Below, one piece after another: positions 35,837 to 45,440 of a stretch of DNA of 64,000 nucleotides. Below the pieces are notes generated by a model. It saw only the letters and a list, made by a program, of their open reading frames with translations, made no database searches and was not told where the DNA came from. Position numbers and translations under genes: made by a program. How positions within the stretch are numbered: the first letter of the stretch is position 1; each line of letters starts with the position of its first letter. Source of the DNA: Luteibacter yeojuensis (GTDB lineage: Bacteria; Pseudomonadota; Gammaproteobacteria; Xanthomonadales; Rhodanobacteraceae); assembly GCF_011742875.1 (NCBI RefSeq), contig NZ_JAAQTL010000001.1, positions 1,488,001 to 1,552,000 on the forward strand, read 5' to 3'.

Positions 35837-37636
35837 ATGAGCACCCCCGACCTCCCCGCCCGTCTCCAGGCCCTCCGCGCCGCCATGGCCCGCGAAGGCG
35901 TCGCCGCCGTCGTCGTCCCCTCGGCCGATCCGCACCTGTCCGAGTACCTGCCCCCGCGCTGGCAGGCCCGCGAATGGTTTTCCGGCTTCACCGGCTCCGC
36001 CGGCACCCTGGTGGTCACCGCCACGGGCGGCGGCCTGTGGACCGACTCCCGCTATTTCTCGCAGGCCGAGGCCGAGCTTGCCGGCAGCGGGCTGCCGCTG
36101 ATGAAACTCAACGTGGCGCACACTCCCGAGCATGTGGCCTGGCTGGCCGGCCAGTTGGGCGACGGCGACGTGGTGGCCGTCGCGGGCGACAGCCTTTCGG
36201 TGTCCGGCGCCGAAGGCCTCGCCCGGCGGCTGCAGGACAGCGGCGCCCGCCTGCGCACGGACCTCGACCTGCCGGGCCTGGCCTGGACCGGCCGTCCCGC
36301 CCGTCCGGCCGCCCCCGTGTTCGCCCACGCCGCCCCCTTCGCCACGGTCGAGCGCGCCGACAAGCTGCGCCACGTGCGCACATCGATGCGCCGGGCCGGC
36401 GCCACGCATCACCTGTTGTCGAGCCTCGACGACATCGCCTGGCTGACGAACCTGCGCGGCGCGGACGTCGACTACAACCCGGTTTTCCTCGCCCATCTGC
36501 TCGTCGGCGAGACCGCGGCCACGCTCTTCGTCGACGGTGCCAAGGTACCTGCCGGCGTGAAGGCCGCGCTGGCCGCCGACGGTATTTCGCTGGCGGACTA
36601 CGCCACCACGGCCTCCGCCATCGCCGCCCTGCCCGACGACGCCGTGCTGATGTACGACGCCGGCCGGGTGGTGGTGGCGCTGCTCGAAGGCCTGCCCGCC
36701 GCGGTGAAGCAGGTCCGTGCGCCGAACCCCTCCACCGCCCAGAAGGCGCGCAAGACGCCGGAGGAGCTGGACCACATCCGCGACGTGATGCGCCGCGACG
36801 GCGCGGCGCTGGCCAAGGCCTTCCGCCGCATCGAGACCGGACTCGCCGCCGGCGAGCCGCTGACCGAGCTGGACGTGGACACCCTCGTCCGCGAGGCCCG
36901 CGCCGCCCAGGCCGGGTTCGTCGGGGAGAGCTTCTCCACCATCGCCGGCTACCAGGCCAACGGCGCCCTGCCGCATTACCGGGCCACGCCATCCGGCTTC
37001 AGTCCGCTGGCGGCGAAGGGACTGCTCCTGGTGGATTCCGGTGGCCAATACATGGGCGGTACCACCGACATCACCCGCGTGCTGGCGCTCGGGCCGGTCA
37101 CGGACGAGCAGCGCCGCGATTCGACGCTGGTGCTGAAAGGGATGATCGCGCTGTCCCGGGCACGCTTCCCGAAGGGTGCCAGCGGCCCGCAGCTCGACGC
37201 CCTGGCCCGTGCGCCCCTCTGGGCCGCCGGCATCGACTTCGGCCACGGCACCGGCCATGGCGTGGGCTACTTCCTCAATGTGCACGAGGGCCCCCACGGC
37301 ATCCGCCCGCCGGTAGCCGGCGGCGCACTGGTGCCGCTCGAGACCGGCATGATCACATCGATCGAGCCGGGCCTGTACAAGCCAGGCCGCTACGGCATCC
37401 GTCACGAGAACCTGGCCGTGGTCACCCAGGCGGACAGCACCGAATTCGGCGAATTCTTCGCCTTCGAGACGCTCACCCTCTGCCCGTTCGACCGGCGCGG
37501 CCTGGAGCCGCGCCTGCTCGAGCCCTCGGAACGGGCCTGGCTGGACGATTACCACGCCACGGTGCGCGCGGCGCTGTCGCCGCTGCTGGACGGCGCGGAC
37601 CGCGAATGGCTCGAATGGCACTGCGCGCCGCTGTGA
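35837..37636 (+). CDS. Xaa-Pro aminopeptidase (M24B family, three-domain type)
   Basis: 599 residues, the long form related to eukaryotic XPNPEP1 rather than the shorter E. coli PepP. It has two creatinase-type N-terminal domains (about 1-155 and 160-310) and a C-terminal pita-bread metallopeptidase domain with metal ligands in LLVDSGGQYMGGTTDITR (two Asp), HGTGHGVG (His), TSIEPGLY (Glu) and IRHENLAV (Glu). It removes N-terminal residues preceding proline. The start at 35837 overlaps the stop of a three-codon frame (ATGCCCGAATGA). A REP pair follows 22 bases after the stop. Confidence 0.93.
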   Translation: MSTPDLPARLQALRAAMAREGVAAVVVPSADPHLSEYLPPRWQAREWFSGFTGSAGTLVVTATGGGLWTDSRYFSQAEAELAGSGLPLMKLNVAHTPEHVAWLAGQLGDGDVVAVAGDSLSVSGAEGLARRLQDSGARLRTDLDLPGLAWTGRPARPAAPVFAHAAPFATVERADKLRHVRTSMRRAGATHHLLSSLDDIAWLTNLRGADVDYNPVFLAHLLVGETAATLFVDGAKVPAGVKAALAADGISLADYATTASAIAALPDDAVLMYDAGRVVVALLEGLPAAVKQVRAPNPSTAQKARKTPEELDHIRDVMRRDGAALAKAFRRIETGLAAGEPLTELDVDTLVREARAAQAGFVGESFSTIAGYQANGALPHYRATPSGFSPLAAKGLLLVDSGGQYMGGTTDITRVLALGPVTDEQRRDSTLVLKGMIALSRARFPKGASGPQLDALARAPLWAAGIDFGHGTGHGVGYFLNVHEGPHGIRPPVAGGALVPLETGMITSIEPGLYKPGRYGIRHENLAVVTQADSTEFGEFFAFETLTLCPFDRRGLEPRLLEPSERAWLDDYHATVRAALSPLLDGADREWLEWHCAPL

Positions 37637-37657
37637 TCTTTGACGCCACTGCAACCC

Positions 37658-37742
37658 TGTAGGAGCCGCTATAGCGGCGAGGGCAATCTGCCTCGCCGCT
37701 TTATTGCTTCGTTGGCTTCTCGCCGCTATAGCGGCTCCTACA
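37658..37742. repeat. REP pair (REPIN) copy 3
   Basis: Two inverted TGTAGGAGCCGCTATAGCGG arms. The core is longer than in the other copies and holds an additional partial arm (CCTCGCCGC, near 37692). It fills the aminopeptidase-parE gap together with about 100 bases of unassigned sequence upstream of parE. Confidence 0.9.
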
Positions 37743-37844
37743 AGGTTCCTACGGGTCTCGGTTCCTGATACGGCCGTCCTCCAGGCTTGACCGCCCCGGC
37801 ACCCTCGCCCCATCCTGCCCGGCTATGAACGAGCACCGCGCCCA

Positions 37845-39731
37845 ATGAACACTCGCTACAACGCCTCAGACATCGAAGTCCTCAGCGGCCTTGACCCGGT
37901 CAAGCGCCGTCCCGGCATGTACACGGATACCTCGCGCCCGAACCACCTGGCGCAGGAAGTCATCGACAACTCCGTCGACGAGGCCCTGGCGGGACATGCG
38001 AAGACCATCGACGTCGTCGTCTTCAACGACGGCTCGGTCGAAGTCACGGACGACGGTCGCGGCATGCCGGTGGATATCCATCCGGAAGAGAAGGTGCCTG
38101 GTGTCGAACTGATCCTGACGCGCCTGCATGCGGGCGGCAAGTTCTCGAACAAGAACTACGCGTTCTCCGGCGGCCTGCACGGCGTGGGCGTGTCGGTGGT
38201 GAACGCGCTGTCCACGCGCGTGGACGTGACCATCCGCCGCGACGGCCAGGAATACCGGATGGGCTTCGCCAACGGCGACCGCGCCAGCGAGCTGGAGGTG
38301 ATCGGCAGCGTGCCGAAGAAGAAGACCGGTACCACGCTGCGCTTCTGGCCCGATCCGAAGTACTTCGACACGCCGAAGATCCTGGTGTCCAGGCTCAAGC
38401 ACCTCCTGCGTGCGAAAGCCGTGCTCTGCGCGGGCCTCACCGTGCGCCTGGTGGAGGAAGGCGGCGAAACCAGCGAGTGGTACTACGAGGACGGCCTGCC
38501 CGACTACCTGCGCGGCGAACTGCAAGGCGCCGAGGCGCTGCCGGCCGAACTGTTCGTGAAGCACTTCGCGCGCGATACCGACGCGCTCGACGTCGCCCTC
38601 GCCTGGCTGCCGGAAGGCGAACTGGTGCAGGAGAGTTACGTCAACCTGATTCCCACCGCGCAGGGCGGCACGCACGTGAACGGCCTGCGCTCGGGCCTCA
38701 CCAACGCCATCCGCGAATTCTGCGACCTGCGCAACCTCCTGCCGCGCGGCGTGAAGCTGGCACCCGAAGATGTATGGGAGCGCCTCGCGTTCGTGCTCAG
38801 CATCAAGCTGCAGGACGCCCAGTTCGCGGGCCAGACCAAGGAACGCCTGTCGTCGCGCAATGCCGCCGGCGTCGTCGAAGGCGTGGTGCACGACGCCTTC
38901 AGCCTCTGGCTCAACCAGCATGTGGACCTCGGCGAGCGGATCGCCCAGCTCGCGATCGAGCGCGCCAGCGCGCGCCTCAAGGCCGCGAAGCAGGTGGTCC
39001 GGAAGAAGATCACCCAGGGTCCCGCACTGCCCGGCAAGCTCGCCGACTGCGCGGCCACCGACCTGACCCGCACCGAACTCTTCCTCGTCGAGGGCGATTC
39101 GGCGGGCGGTTCGGCCAAGCAGGCGCGCGACAAGGACTTCCAGGCCATCCTTCCGCTGCGCGGCAAGATCCTCAACACGTGGGAGGTCGAATCCGGTGCC
39201 GTGCTCGGCTCCCAGGAAGTGCACGACCTGGCCGTGGCGATCGGCTGCGATCCGGGCAAGGACGATCTCTCCGGCCTGCGCTACGGCAAGGTCGTGATCC
39301 TCGCCGACGCCGATTCGGACGGCCTGCACATCGCCACCCTGCTCTCCGCGCTGTTCCTTCGCCACTTCCCGGCGCTGGTCCGCGAGGGCCACGTCTTCGT
39401 GGCCATGCCGCCGCTGTTCCGCGTGGACGTGGGCAAGCAGGTGTTCTACTGCCTCGACGAGGAAGAAAAGCGCCTGATGCTGGAAAAGGTGGAGCGCGAG
39501 AAGATGAAGGGCGCCGTGAGCGTCACGCGCTTCAAGGGCCTCGGCGAGATGAACCCGGCGCAGCTGCGCGAATCCACCATCCACCCGGACACACGCCGCC
39601 TGGTCCAGCTCACGGTCGAAACCGACGACGGCACGCAGAAGCTGATGGACATGCTCCTGGCGAAGAAGCGCGCGGGCGACCGCAAGCAGTGGCTCGAGGA
39701 CAAGGGCGACCTCGCGACGCTGGAAGTTTGA
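37845..39731 (+). CDS. parE: DNA topoisomerase IV subunit B
   Basis: 628 residues. This ATPase subunit of topoisomerase IV decatenates daughter chromosomes. The GHKL ATP site shows in EVIDNSVDEAL, DDGRGMPVDIHP and GGLHGVGVSVVNALS; the Toprim region has EGDSAGGSAKQARDKDFQAILPLRGKILN and DADSDGLHI. The length and the absence of the GyrB insert in the C-terminal region support ParE over GyrB. It is a single gene flanked by REP pairs. Confidence 0.96.
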   Translation: MNTRYNASDIEVLSGLDPVKRRPGMYTDTSRPNHLAQEVIDNSVDEALAGHAKTIDVVVFNDGSVEVTDDGRGMPVDIHPEEKVPGVELILTRLHAGGKFSNKNYAFSGGLHGVGVSVVNALSTRVDVTIRRDGQEYRMGFANGDRASELEVIGSVPKKKTGTTLRFWPDPKYFDTPKILVSRLKHLLRAKAVLCAGLTVRLVEEGGETSEWYYEDGLPDYLRGELQGAEALPAELFVKHFARDTDALDVALAWLPEGELVQESYVNLIPTAQGGTHVNGLRSGLTNAIREFCDLRNLLPRGVKLAPEDVWERLAFVLSIKLQDAQFAGQTKERLSSRNAAGVVEGVVHDAFSLWLNQHVDLGERIAQLAIERASARLKAAKQVVRKKITQGPALPGKLADCAATDLTRTELFLVEGDSAGGSAKQARDKDFQAILPLRGKILNTWEVESGAVLGSQEVHDLAVAIGCDPGKDDLSGLRYGKVVILADADSDGLHIATLLSALFLRHFPALVREGHVFVAMPPLFRVDVGKQVFYCLDEEEKRLMLEKVEREKMKGAVSVTRFKGLGEMNPAQLRESTIHPDTRRLVQLTVETDDGTQKLMDMLLAKKRAGDRKQWLEDKGDLATLEV

Positions 39732-39742
39732 TTGTCGCTCGC

Positions 39743-39820
39743 TGTAGGAGCCGCTATAGCGGCGAGGGAAATCTTGCGATCGTGTCGCGAGGTTTCCTCG
39801 CCGCTATAGCGGCTCCTACA
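39743..39820. repeat. REP pair (REPIN) copy 4
   Basis: Two inverted TGTAGGAGCCGCTATAGCGG arms between the convergent parE and pgi genes, 11 bases after the parE stop and 5 bases after the pgi stop. Its core resembles copy 1 (GTCGCGAGGTTTCCTCG). Confidence 0.9.
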
Positions 39821-39825
39821 TTTCC

Positions 39826-41460
39826 TTAGCGACGGTCGCGAATAGCGCTTATCAAGCTGCGCGTGGCGCCATCGAACTGCGCCAGGTCGCCGGCGTCCTT
39901 GTCGTTCGCCAGCGACGGATAGATCTGCTTCGCGATCACCTTGCCCAGTTCCACGCCCCACTGGTCGAACGCGTTGATGCCCCACAGGTGGCCGAGCATG
40001 AACACCTTGTGCTCGTACAGGGCGATCAGCGCACCCAGCGAACGCGGGGTGAGCGAGTCGAGCATGAAGACGGTGCTCGGGCGATCGCCCTTGAACGTAC
40101 GCTGCGCGGCGAGCGCGCGACGCTCCGCGTCGGTGCCGGTCTTCGCCTCGGCCAGCGCCTCGTCGAAGGTCTTGCCCAGCGAGAGCGCCGCGGCCTGCGC
40201 CAGCAGGTTGGACAGCAGCACGTCGTGGTTCTCGCGCAGCGGGTGCGCCGGCTTCACCAGGCCGATGAATTCCAGCGGCACGGTGTCGGTGCCCTGGTGC
40301 AGCGCCTGGAAGTACGCATGTTGCGCATTGGTACCGATGCTGCCCCAGACGACGGGCACCGTGGGCTGGCGCACTTCGCTGCCATCGTCCGGATGCACGT
40401 GCTTGCCCAGGCTCTCCATTTCCAGCTGCTGGAGATAGGAGGGAAGATCGGCCAGCGAATCGACGTAGGGCACCACCGCACGGCTGCTGCGGCCAAGGAT
40501 GTTGCGGTTCCAGACCTCGGCGATGGTGAGCAGCACCGGAAGGTTGTCCTGCCATTCGGCCGTGCGGAAGTGATCGTCGGCTTCGGCGGCACCGGCGAGC
40601 AGTTCGCGGAAACCGTTCATGCCGATGGCGAACGCGATCGAGGCACCCACCGCCGACCACAGCGAGAAGCGGCCACCGACGTAATCCCACATCGGGAGCA
40701 CCTGCGAGGCACCCCACTTCCGCACCGCCTCGACATTGGAACTCACGGCGATGAAGTGCTTCGCCGTCTTCGCCTCGTCGCCGTTGTTGGCCTTCAGGAT
40801 CCAGTTGCGGAAGACGCCGCCGTTGAGGAGGGTCTCCTGCGTGTTGAAGCTCTTGGACACCAGGATGACCAGCGTATGCGCCGGGTCGAGCGTCTTCATC
40901 AGGTCCGTCGCGGCCTGGCCGTCGACGTTCGTCAGGAAGTGGCTGGCGATGCCCTTGACGTGGAACTGTTCCAGCGCATGCACGGCCAGGCGCGGGCCGA
41001 GGTCGGAGCCGCCGATGCCGATGTTCACCACGTCGGTGACGCCGCCGATCAGGCCGACCGACTCGCCCTCGCCCTTGTGCACGGCATTGACGATGGTTTC
41101 CATCCTGTCCAGCGCATCGGCCACTTCCTTGCGGACGTCCGCCGGCGCCGCGGGATGGCGCGACGCACCACCGCGCAGGGCCGTGTGCAGCACCGCGCGA
41201 TCTTCGGAAGTGTTGATGTGCTTGCCCTCGAACATCGCGTCGCGGGCGGCCTTCCAGCCCGTGCCTTCGATGTAGGCGCCGACGGCGTCAAGGGCGGCGA
41301 TGTCGAGCTTCTGCCGCGACACGTCGAGAAGGATGGGACCCATGCGCTTGCGCAGGCGCTCGCCGCGGGCGTCGTCTTGTACGAGGGTGCGCAGATGGGT
41401 CCCGGCGAGGCGGGAGGCGTGCTCCTCGAACGAGGGCAACGGTGCGTGCTTTGATTCCAT
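39826..41460 (-). CDS. pgi: Glucose-6-phosphate isomerase
   Basis: 544 residues. It interconverts glucose-6-phosphate and fructose-6-phosphate. Signatures are GIGGSDLGPRLAVHAL, VSKSFNTQETLLNG, the second PGI motif region SNVEAVRKWG, and VFMLGHLWGINAFDQWGVELGK with the catalytic His/Lys. The ATG at 41460 is preferred; a GTG three codons upstream (41469) is the alternative. It follows panD by 93 bases and ends against REP copy 4. Confidence 0.96.
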   Translation of the reverse strand: MESKHAPLPSFEEHASRLAGTHLRTLVQDDARGERLRKRMGPILLDVSRQKLDIAALDAVGAYIEGTGWKAARDAMFEGKHINTSEDRAVLHTALRGGASRHPAAPADVRKEVADALDRMETIVNAVHKGEGESVGLIGGVTDVVNIGIGGSDLGPRLAVHALEQFHVKGIASHFLTNVDGQAATDLMKTLDPAHTLVILVSKSFNTQETLLNGGVFRNWILKANNGDEAKTAKHFIAVSSNVEAVRKWGASQVLPMWDYVGGRFSLWSAVGASIAFAIGMNGFRELLAGAAEADDHFRTAEWQDNLPVLLTIAEVWNRNILGRSSRAVVPYVDSLADLPSYLQQLEMESLGKHVHPDDGSEVRQPTVPVVWGSIGTNAQHAYFQALHQGTDTVPLEFIGLVKPAHPLRENHDVLLSNLLAQAAALSLGKTFDEALAEAKTGTDAERRALAAQRTFKGDRPSTVFMLDSLTPRSLGALIALYEHKVFMLGHLWGINAFDQWGVELGKVIAKQIYPSLANDKDAGDLAQFDGATRSLISAIRDRR

Positions 41461-41553
41461 GGCTTCCACTTGGCTGCAACGGACGGGAAGCGACGATCTT
41501 ACCGCAGTGCAGCGTAAGTGGATTGTATGGATGCCGCGCGAGCGGCAGGCGGA

Positions 41554-41934
41554 TCAGGCCGCCTGCTTCGGGATCGAATGGTTCGTGTGCGTGATGCGGT
41601 TGTCCGCGTCCACGTAGACGAGGTCCGGCTGGTACTTGGCCAGCTCCGCTTCGGACAGACCCACGAACGCCGCGATGATCAGCAGGTCGCCGGGAGACAC
41701 GCGGCGCGCCGCGCTGCCGTTCACCGAAATGATGCCCGACCCCTCTTCCGCGCGCAGCGCGTACGTGACGAAGCGTTCGCCGTTGTTGATGTTCCAGGCG
41801 TGGATCTGCTCGTACTCGCGCATGCCGGCGGCATCCAGCAGGTTGCCGTCGATGGCGATCGAACCTTCGTAGTTCAGCTCGGCGTGAGTCACCGTGGCGC
41901 GGTGGATCTTGCACTTGAGCATGTTGAGGTGCAT
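41554..41934 (-). CDS. panD: Aspartate 1-decarboxylase proenzyme
   Basis: 126 residues. It makes beta-alanine from aspartate for pantothenate. Self-cleavage occurs between Gly24 and Ser25 (YEGSIAID) to create the pyruvoyl group; Tyr22 before this site and the NNGERF motif are conserved. It lies 137 bases after panC, a larger gap than between panB and panC. Confidence 0.97.
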   Translation of the reverse strand: MHLNMLKCKIHRATVTHAELNYEGSIAIDGNLLDAAGMREYEQIHAWNINNGERFVTYALRAEEGSGIISVNGSAARRVSPGDLLIIAAFVGLSEAELAKYQPDLVYVDADNRITHTNHSIPKQAA

Positions 41935-42071
41935 GGCGGTCTCTGGGGGCTCGTTATTGCAAAAACGCCCATTCTAACGGAGGGTCGCCCGTCCGTCGCG
42001 TGGGCTTCCTCTGTTGGTGCGCTTTATGGGGGACCGCGCGATGAAACGCAAGTCCCCGTTCGTGAAGCGTT

Positions 42072-42917
42072 TCAGTCGAACGGCAGGTTGTCGATGAGGC
42101 GGGTACCGCCGAGGCGGGCCGCCACAAGGGCGATCAGGCCATCCCGCTCGTCGGGACCCGGCTCGCCCAGGTCCTCGGCGCGGCGAATGGCCACGTAGTC
42201 CGGTACGAAGCCAGCCCGTTCCAGGCGCGCCCGGGCCGCCGTCTCCAGGGCCTGCCAGGCATGGCCCTGGCGAAACAGGTCGCGCATCTGCTGGAGGGTG
42301 GCGTGGATCGTCGGGGCCCTCGCCCGCTCCTGGGCCGACAGGTACTGGTTCCGCGAGCTCATGGCCAGGCCGTCCTCGTCGCGCAGGGTGGGCGCGGACA
42401 TGACCTTCACCGGCAGGGACAGATCGCGGACCATCCGCTCGATGACCTTGAGCTGCTGGAAGTCCTTCTGGCCGAACACGGCGAGGTCGGGCTGGACCAG
42501 GCTGAACAGCTTGGCGACCACGGTGGCCACGCCGTCGAAATGACCCGGCCGGTGGGCACCTTCCAGCGTATCGGTGATCACCGGCACGTGGATGCTCACG
42601 CTGGCGGCGGCACCGAAGGGATACATCGTGGCGACATCGGGGGCGAACAGGATGTCGCAGCCAGCCTCGGCGAGGCCGGCCTGGTCCTGCGCCAGGGTGC
42701 GCGGATAGCGCTCGAAGTCCTCGCCCGGGCCGAACTGGGTCGGATTGACGAAGACGCTCGCGACCACGCGGTCGGCACGCGCCCGGGCCAGCTTCAGCAG
42801 CGAGTGGTGGCCCGCGTGCAGGTTGCCCATGGTCGGCACGAAGCCGACGGTCTGGCCGGCGGTGCGCCAGCCCCGGATCGCGGCTCGAAGCGCGGCGGCA
42901 TCGGTGACGGTCTGCAT
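42072..42917 (-). CDS. panC: Pantothenate synthetase
   Basis: 281 residues. It joins pantoate and beta-alanine with ATP. The ATP site shows in VPTMGNLHAGHHSLL (HxGH) and AMSSRNQYLS (KMSKS-like), and FVNPTQFGPGEDFERYPR binds pantoate. Start at 42917 (MQTVTD), 10 bases after panB. A frame running to 42983 inside panB is not used. Confidence 0.97.
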   Translation of the reverse strand: MQTVTDAAALRAAIRGWRTAGQTVGFVPTMGNLHAGHHSLLKLARARADRVVASVFVNPTQFGPGEDFERYPRTLAQDQAGLAEAGCDILFAPDVATMYPFGAAASVSIHVPVITDTLEGAHRPGHFDGVATVVAKLFSLVQPDLAVFGQKDFQQLKVIERMVRDLSLPVKVMSAPTLRDEDGLAMSSRNQYLSAQERARAPTIHATLQQMRDLFRQGHAWQALETAARARLERAGFVPDYVAIRRAEDLGEPGPDERDGLIALVAARLGGTRLIDNLPFD

Positions 42918-42927
42918 GGCGATGCCC

Positions 42928-43770
42928 TCAGGTGAAGCTGTGTTCGATGCCCGGGAAGCGCTTCTCGCGCACGTCCTCGGCATAGGCGCCGATGGCGGCC
43001 TGGATGGAATCGCGGCCCGAGAGGAAGTCCTTCGAGAACCGGGGTCGCTTGCCGGGGGTCAGGCCGAGCATGTCGTAGACCACCAGCACCTGGCCGTCGC
43101 AGTCAACGCCCGCGCCGATGCCGATCGTGGGAATGGAAAGCGCCGCCGTGATCCGCGCCGCCAGCGCGGCGGGCACGCATTCGAGCACCAGCAGGTCGGC
43201 GCCGGCGGCCTCGACGGCTTTCGCCTCGGCGAACAGCCGCTCGGCCGCTTCCTCGGTCTTGCCTTGCACCTTGTAGCCGCCGAAGCGATTCACCGACTGC
43301 GGGGTGAGGCCGAGGTGGGCGCAGACGGGGATGTCCCGCTCCGCCAGGGCGGCGATCACCTCGCAGATCCGCCCGGCGCCCTCGATCTTAACCATCGCCG
43401 CACCGCCCTGGGCGACCAGCCGCGCCGCGGCCTCCATCGCCGACGGCACGTCGCGGTCGCTCATGAACGGAAGGTCGGCCACCAGCAGGGTCGACGAAAG
43501 CCCCCGGGCCACCGCCGCCGTGTGATAGACCATCTCGTCGACCGTGACCGGCAGCGTACTCGTCCGGCCCTGCACCACCATGCCCAGGGAGTCGCCGACC
43601 AGGGCCACATCGACCCCCGCGGACTCCAGTTGCGCGGCAAAACTCGCGTCGTAGGCGGTGAGCATCACGATCTTCCGGCCTTCGGCTTTCATCGCCTTCA
43701 GACCCGGCACGGTCACCGGCTTGCGCGCCGGCGCACTCGTTTTTTCGACGTACACGCTCTGTCGCCTCAT
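42928..43770 (-). CDS. panB: 3-methyl-2-oxobutanoate hydroxymethyltransferase
   Basis: 280 residues. It makes ketopantoate from ketoisovalerate and methylene-THF. Motifs include [21 protein letters not shown] (Mg2+ Asp), [16 protein letters not shown] and HLGLTPQ. It is first of panB-panC-panD and follows the glycosyltransferase gene by about 40 bases (counted from that gene's family-like stop). Confidence 0.96.
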   Translation of the reverse strand: MRRQSVYVEKTSAPARKPVTVPGLKAMKAEGRKIVMLTAYDASFAAQLESAGVDVALVGDSLGMVVQGRTSTLPVTVDEMVYHTAAVARGLSSTLLVADLPFMSDRDVPSAMEAAARLVAQGGAAMVKIEGAGRICEVIAALAERDIPVCAHLGLTPQSVNRFGGYKVQGKTEEAAERLFAEAKAVEAAGADLLVLECVPAALAARITAALSIPTIGIGAGVDCDGQVLVVYDMLGLTPGKRPRFSKDFLSGRDSIQAAIGAYAEDVREKRFPGIEHSFT

Positions 43771-43832
43771 GGGTGGAAACGGGAATTGTCCCCCTACGGG
43801 CGAGGTATCTCAAGGAATCCAGGGCGCCGGCT

Positions 43833-44897
43833 TCAGCCTGGCTTCCCATACGCTCCTTTCCAGACCGGCGTCGGCATCCGAAGGCGCGATACGGGCGAAC
43901 GCCTCCGCCGTGGCCGCACGCAGCGCGAAGCTGAGGCCGGCGTAGCGTTCGTAATCCCCGAGGCTGCGCCGCGTGCCGAGCCACACGACGGGTTCGGGGG
44001 GGGGCCGTGCATGCCGAAGGCGGCTTCCGCCGCGAACATCGCGCGCATCCCCAACTGCGCACCGTCGAGTGCGGTCTCGCCCCGGGCCAGCGCCTTCGAC
44101 TGGTCCTCCCAGACCTTCGGCATGCCCTGCCGCCCGTACTGGTGCCAGAGGACGTGCCGGTGCGGGTGGAACAGGTCGTAGCCATGCGTGTAAGCACGCA
44201 CGGCCAGTGTGATTTCCTCGGTATTGAAGTAGTGGTCCGGATCGGCGGGCACGTCGCGGACGAAGCGTCCGTCGGCGAAAGCGAATCCGCCGCTGAAGAA
44301 CCGCGCGCGAAGGGGGGCGGCAAGGCCCGCGGGCGAGTCGATGGGCGTGGCACGCGTGCGCACGACGCCAGGACCGCCGAAACCGACGAAGTCGATCTGG
44401 TAACCCTCGTCGCAGCGCTCCGGCACCGGCCGCCCCGGTTCATAGGCGGGAGGATGCGCCACGAGCACGGGACGCGGGTACCGTTCAGAACGGAGGCCTT
44501 CCAGCATCGCGACGAGTTGAACGTCCCAGCCGCGTGCGAAACGATGGTGCGAGTCGAGTTGCAGCGTGTACCGTTCGTCCGCGAATCCCTGCTGCGCCAT
44601 CGCCCTCGCCCAGCCGCATCCGCGCGACTCGCCCATCGCATAGTCGAAGACCCGCACGGATGCCCCTCGCCGTGAAAGCAAGTGCTGGCGGCGGCCGGCG
44701 ACGACGCTGCTCGTCATGCCGAAGCCCGCATCGGCGAACGCGGACGGATGCTCGCTTTCGTCGTGCTGCCAGCACACGCTCACACGCAACCGGCCAGGAA
44801 GCGTCGCCCTGTCGACGAGATCCACGAGGGTAGGCAGCAGCTCGGGATCCCGATAAGCGGGAATCTGCACGAAGATCGTTTCGCCGGGGTCGTCCAT
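43833..44897 (-). CDS. GlcNAc-type glycosyltransferase with a frameshift at a C9 run
   Basis: As read, 354 residues. The first 300 fit the GlcNAc-transferase family (PF11397-like): FVQIPAYRDPELLPTL at the start, a Trp-Gln-His segment, RYTLQLDSHHRFARGWD with the metal-binding Asp-x-His, and FFSGGFAFADGRF. After a run of nine C (G on the plus strand, 43996-44004) the frame turns Arg/Ser-rich. In the next frame the expected ending appears: VVWLGTRRSLGDYERYAGLSF, then ALRAATAEAF and a WEARLKPAPWIP tail stopping at 43810. Seven or ten C would restore it. It lies between folK and panB, genes usually adjacent. The acceptor substrate is unknown. Confidence 0.8.
   Translation of the reverse strand: MDDPGETIFVQIPAYRDPELLPTLVDLVDRATLPGRLRVSVCWQHDESEHPSAFADAGFGMTSSVVAGRRQHLLSRRGASVRVFDYAMGESRGCGWARAMAQQGFADERYTLQLDSHHRFARGWDVQLVAMLEGLRSERYPRPVLVAHPPAYEPGRPVPERCDEGYQIDFVGFGGPGVVRTRATPIDSPAGLAAPLRARFFSGGFAFADGRFVRDVPADPDHYFNTEEITLAVRAYTHGYDLFHPHRHVLWHQYGRQGMPKVWEDQSKALARGETALDGAQLGMRAMFAAEAAFGMHGPPPNPSCGSARGAASGITNATPASASRCVRPRRRRSPVSRLRMPTPVWKGAYGKPG
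43996..44004 (-). repeat. Homopolymer tract C9 in the glycosyltransferase gene
   Basis: Nine consecutive C on the coding (minus) strand following CACGG, within a HGPPP-encoding segment. Its length decides which of two frames encodes the last fifth of the protein. Confidence 0.9.
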
Positions 44898-44954
44898 GGC
44901 GGTTTCCGATGCGCCTTCCTGGCACGCGATCGATGCTACGCCCCTGCCGGCCGG

Positions 44955-45440
44955 CTACGAAAGAGGTTCGCAGCCCCGGGTATCAAGCGTTTCCAGCAAA
45001 TCCCCGACCGCCCCCTGGCCCGGGATCGCATAAGCGGGATCGATGTCGGACAACGGCAGCAGGACGAAGGCGCGCTGCGCCATGCGCGGATGCGGAAGCT
45101 CGAGCCGCTCGTCGTGAACGATCGCGTCGCCATACGTAAGCAGGTCCAGGTCCAGCGTGCGCGGCCCCCAGCGCTCGCCGTCGCGCACGCGCCCGAAGGC
45201 GCGTTCGGTGTCCAGCAACAGGTCGAGCAGGGCATGCGGCCCGAGGAGCGTATCGACCGCGATGGCGGCGTTCACGAAGTCCGGCTGGTCGACGACGCCC
45301 CAGGGCGCGCTGCGATAGAAGCGTGAACGCCCCGCCAGTGCGATATCCGGATGGGTGGCAAGGCGATCGATGGCGGCCTCGAGGGTCTGCCGGGCATCGC
45401 CGAGATTCCCACCCAGGCCGATGAAGGCGCGGGCCTTCAC
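44955..45440 (-). CDS. folK: 2-amino-4-hydroxy-6-hydroxymethyldihydropteridine diphosphokinase (HPPK)
   Basis: 161 residues. It pyrophosphorylates 6-hydroxymethyl-dihydropterin in folate synthesis. Motifs: FIGLGGNLGDARQTL at the front, RSRFYRSAPWGVVDQPDFVNAA, and the HPPK signature RWGPRTLDLDLLTYGD with the two Mg2+ Asp, followed by LPHPRMAQRAFVL. It starts at a GTG (45440) that overlaps the pcnB stop (GTGA), the classic pcnB-folK coupling. Confidence 0.96.
   Translation of the reverse strand: MKARAFIGLGGNLGDARQTLEAAIDRLATHPDIALAGRSRFYRSAPWGVVDQPDFVNAAIAVDTLLGPHALLDLLLDTERAFGRVRDGERWGPRTLDLDLLTYGDAIVHDERLELPHPRMAQRAFVLLPLSDIDPAYAIPGQGAVGDLLETLDTRGCEPLS

Noticed and set aside
35829..35840. 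Three-codon upstream frame overlapping the aminopeptidase start
   Set aside because: ATG CCC GAA TGA overlaps the true ATG, but no ribosome binding site precedes it; probably chance.
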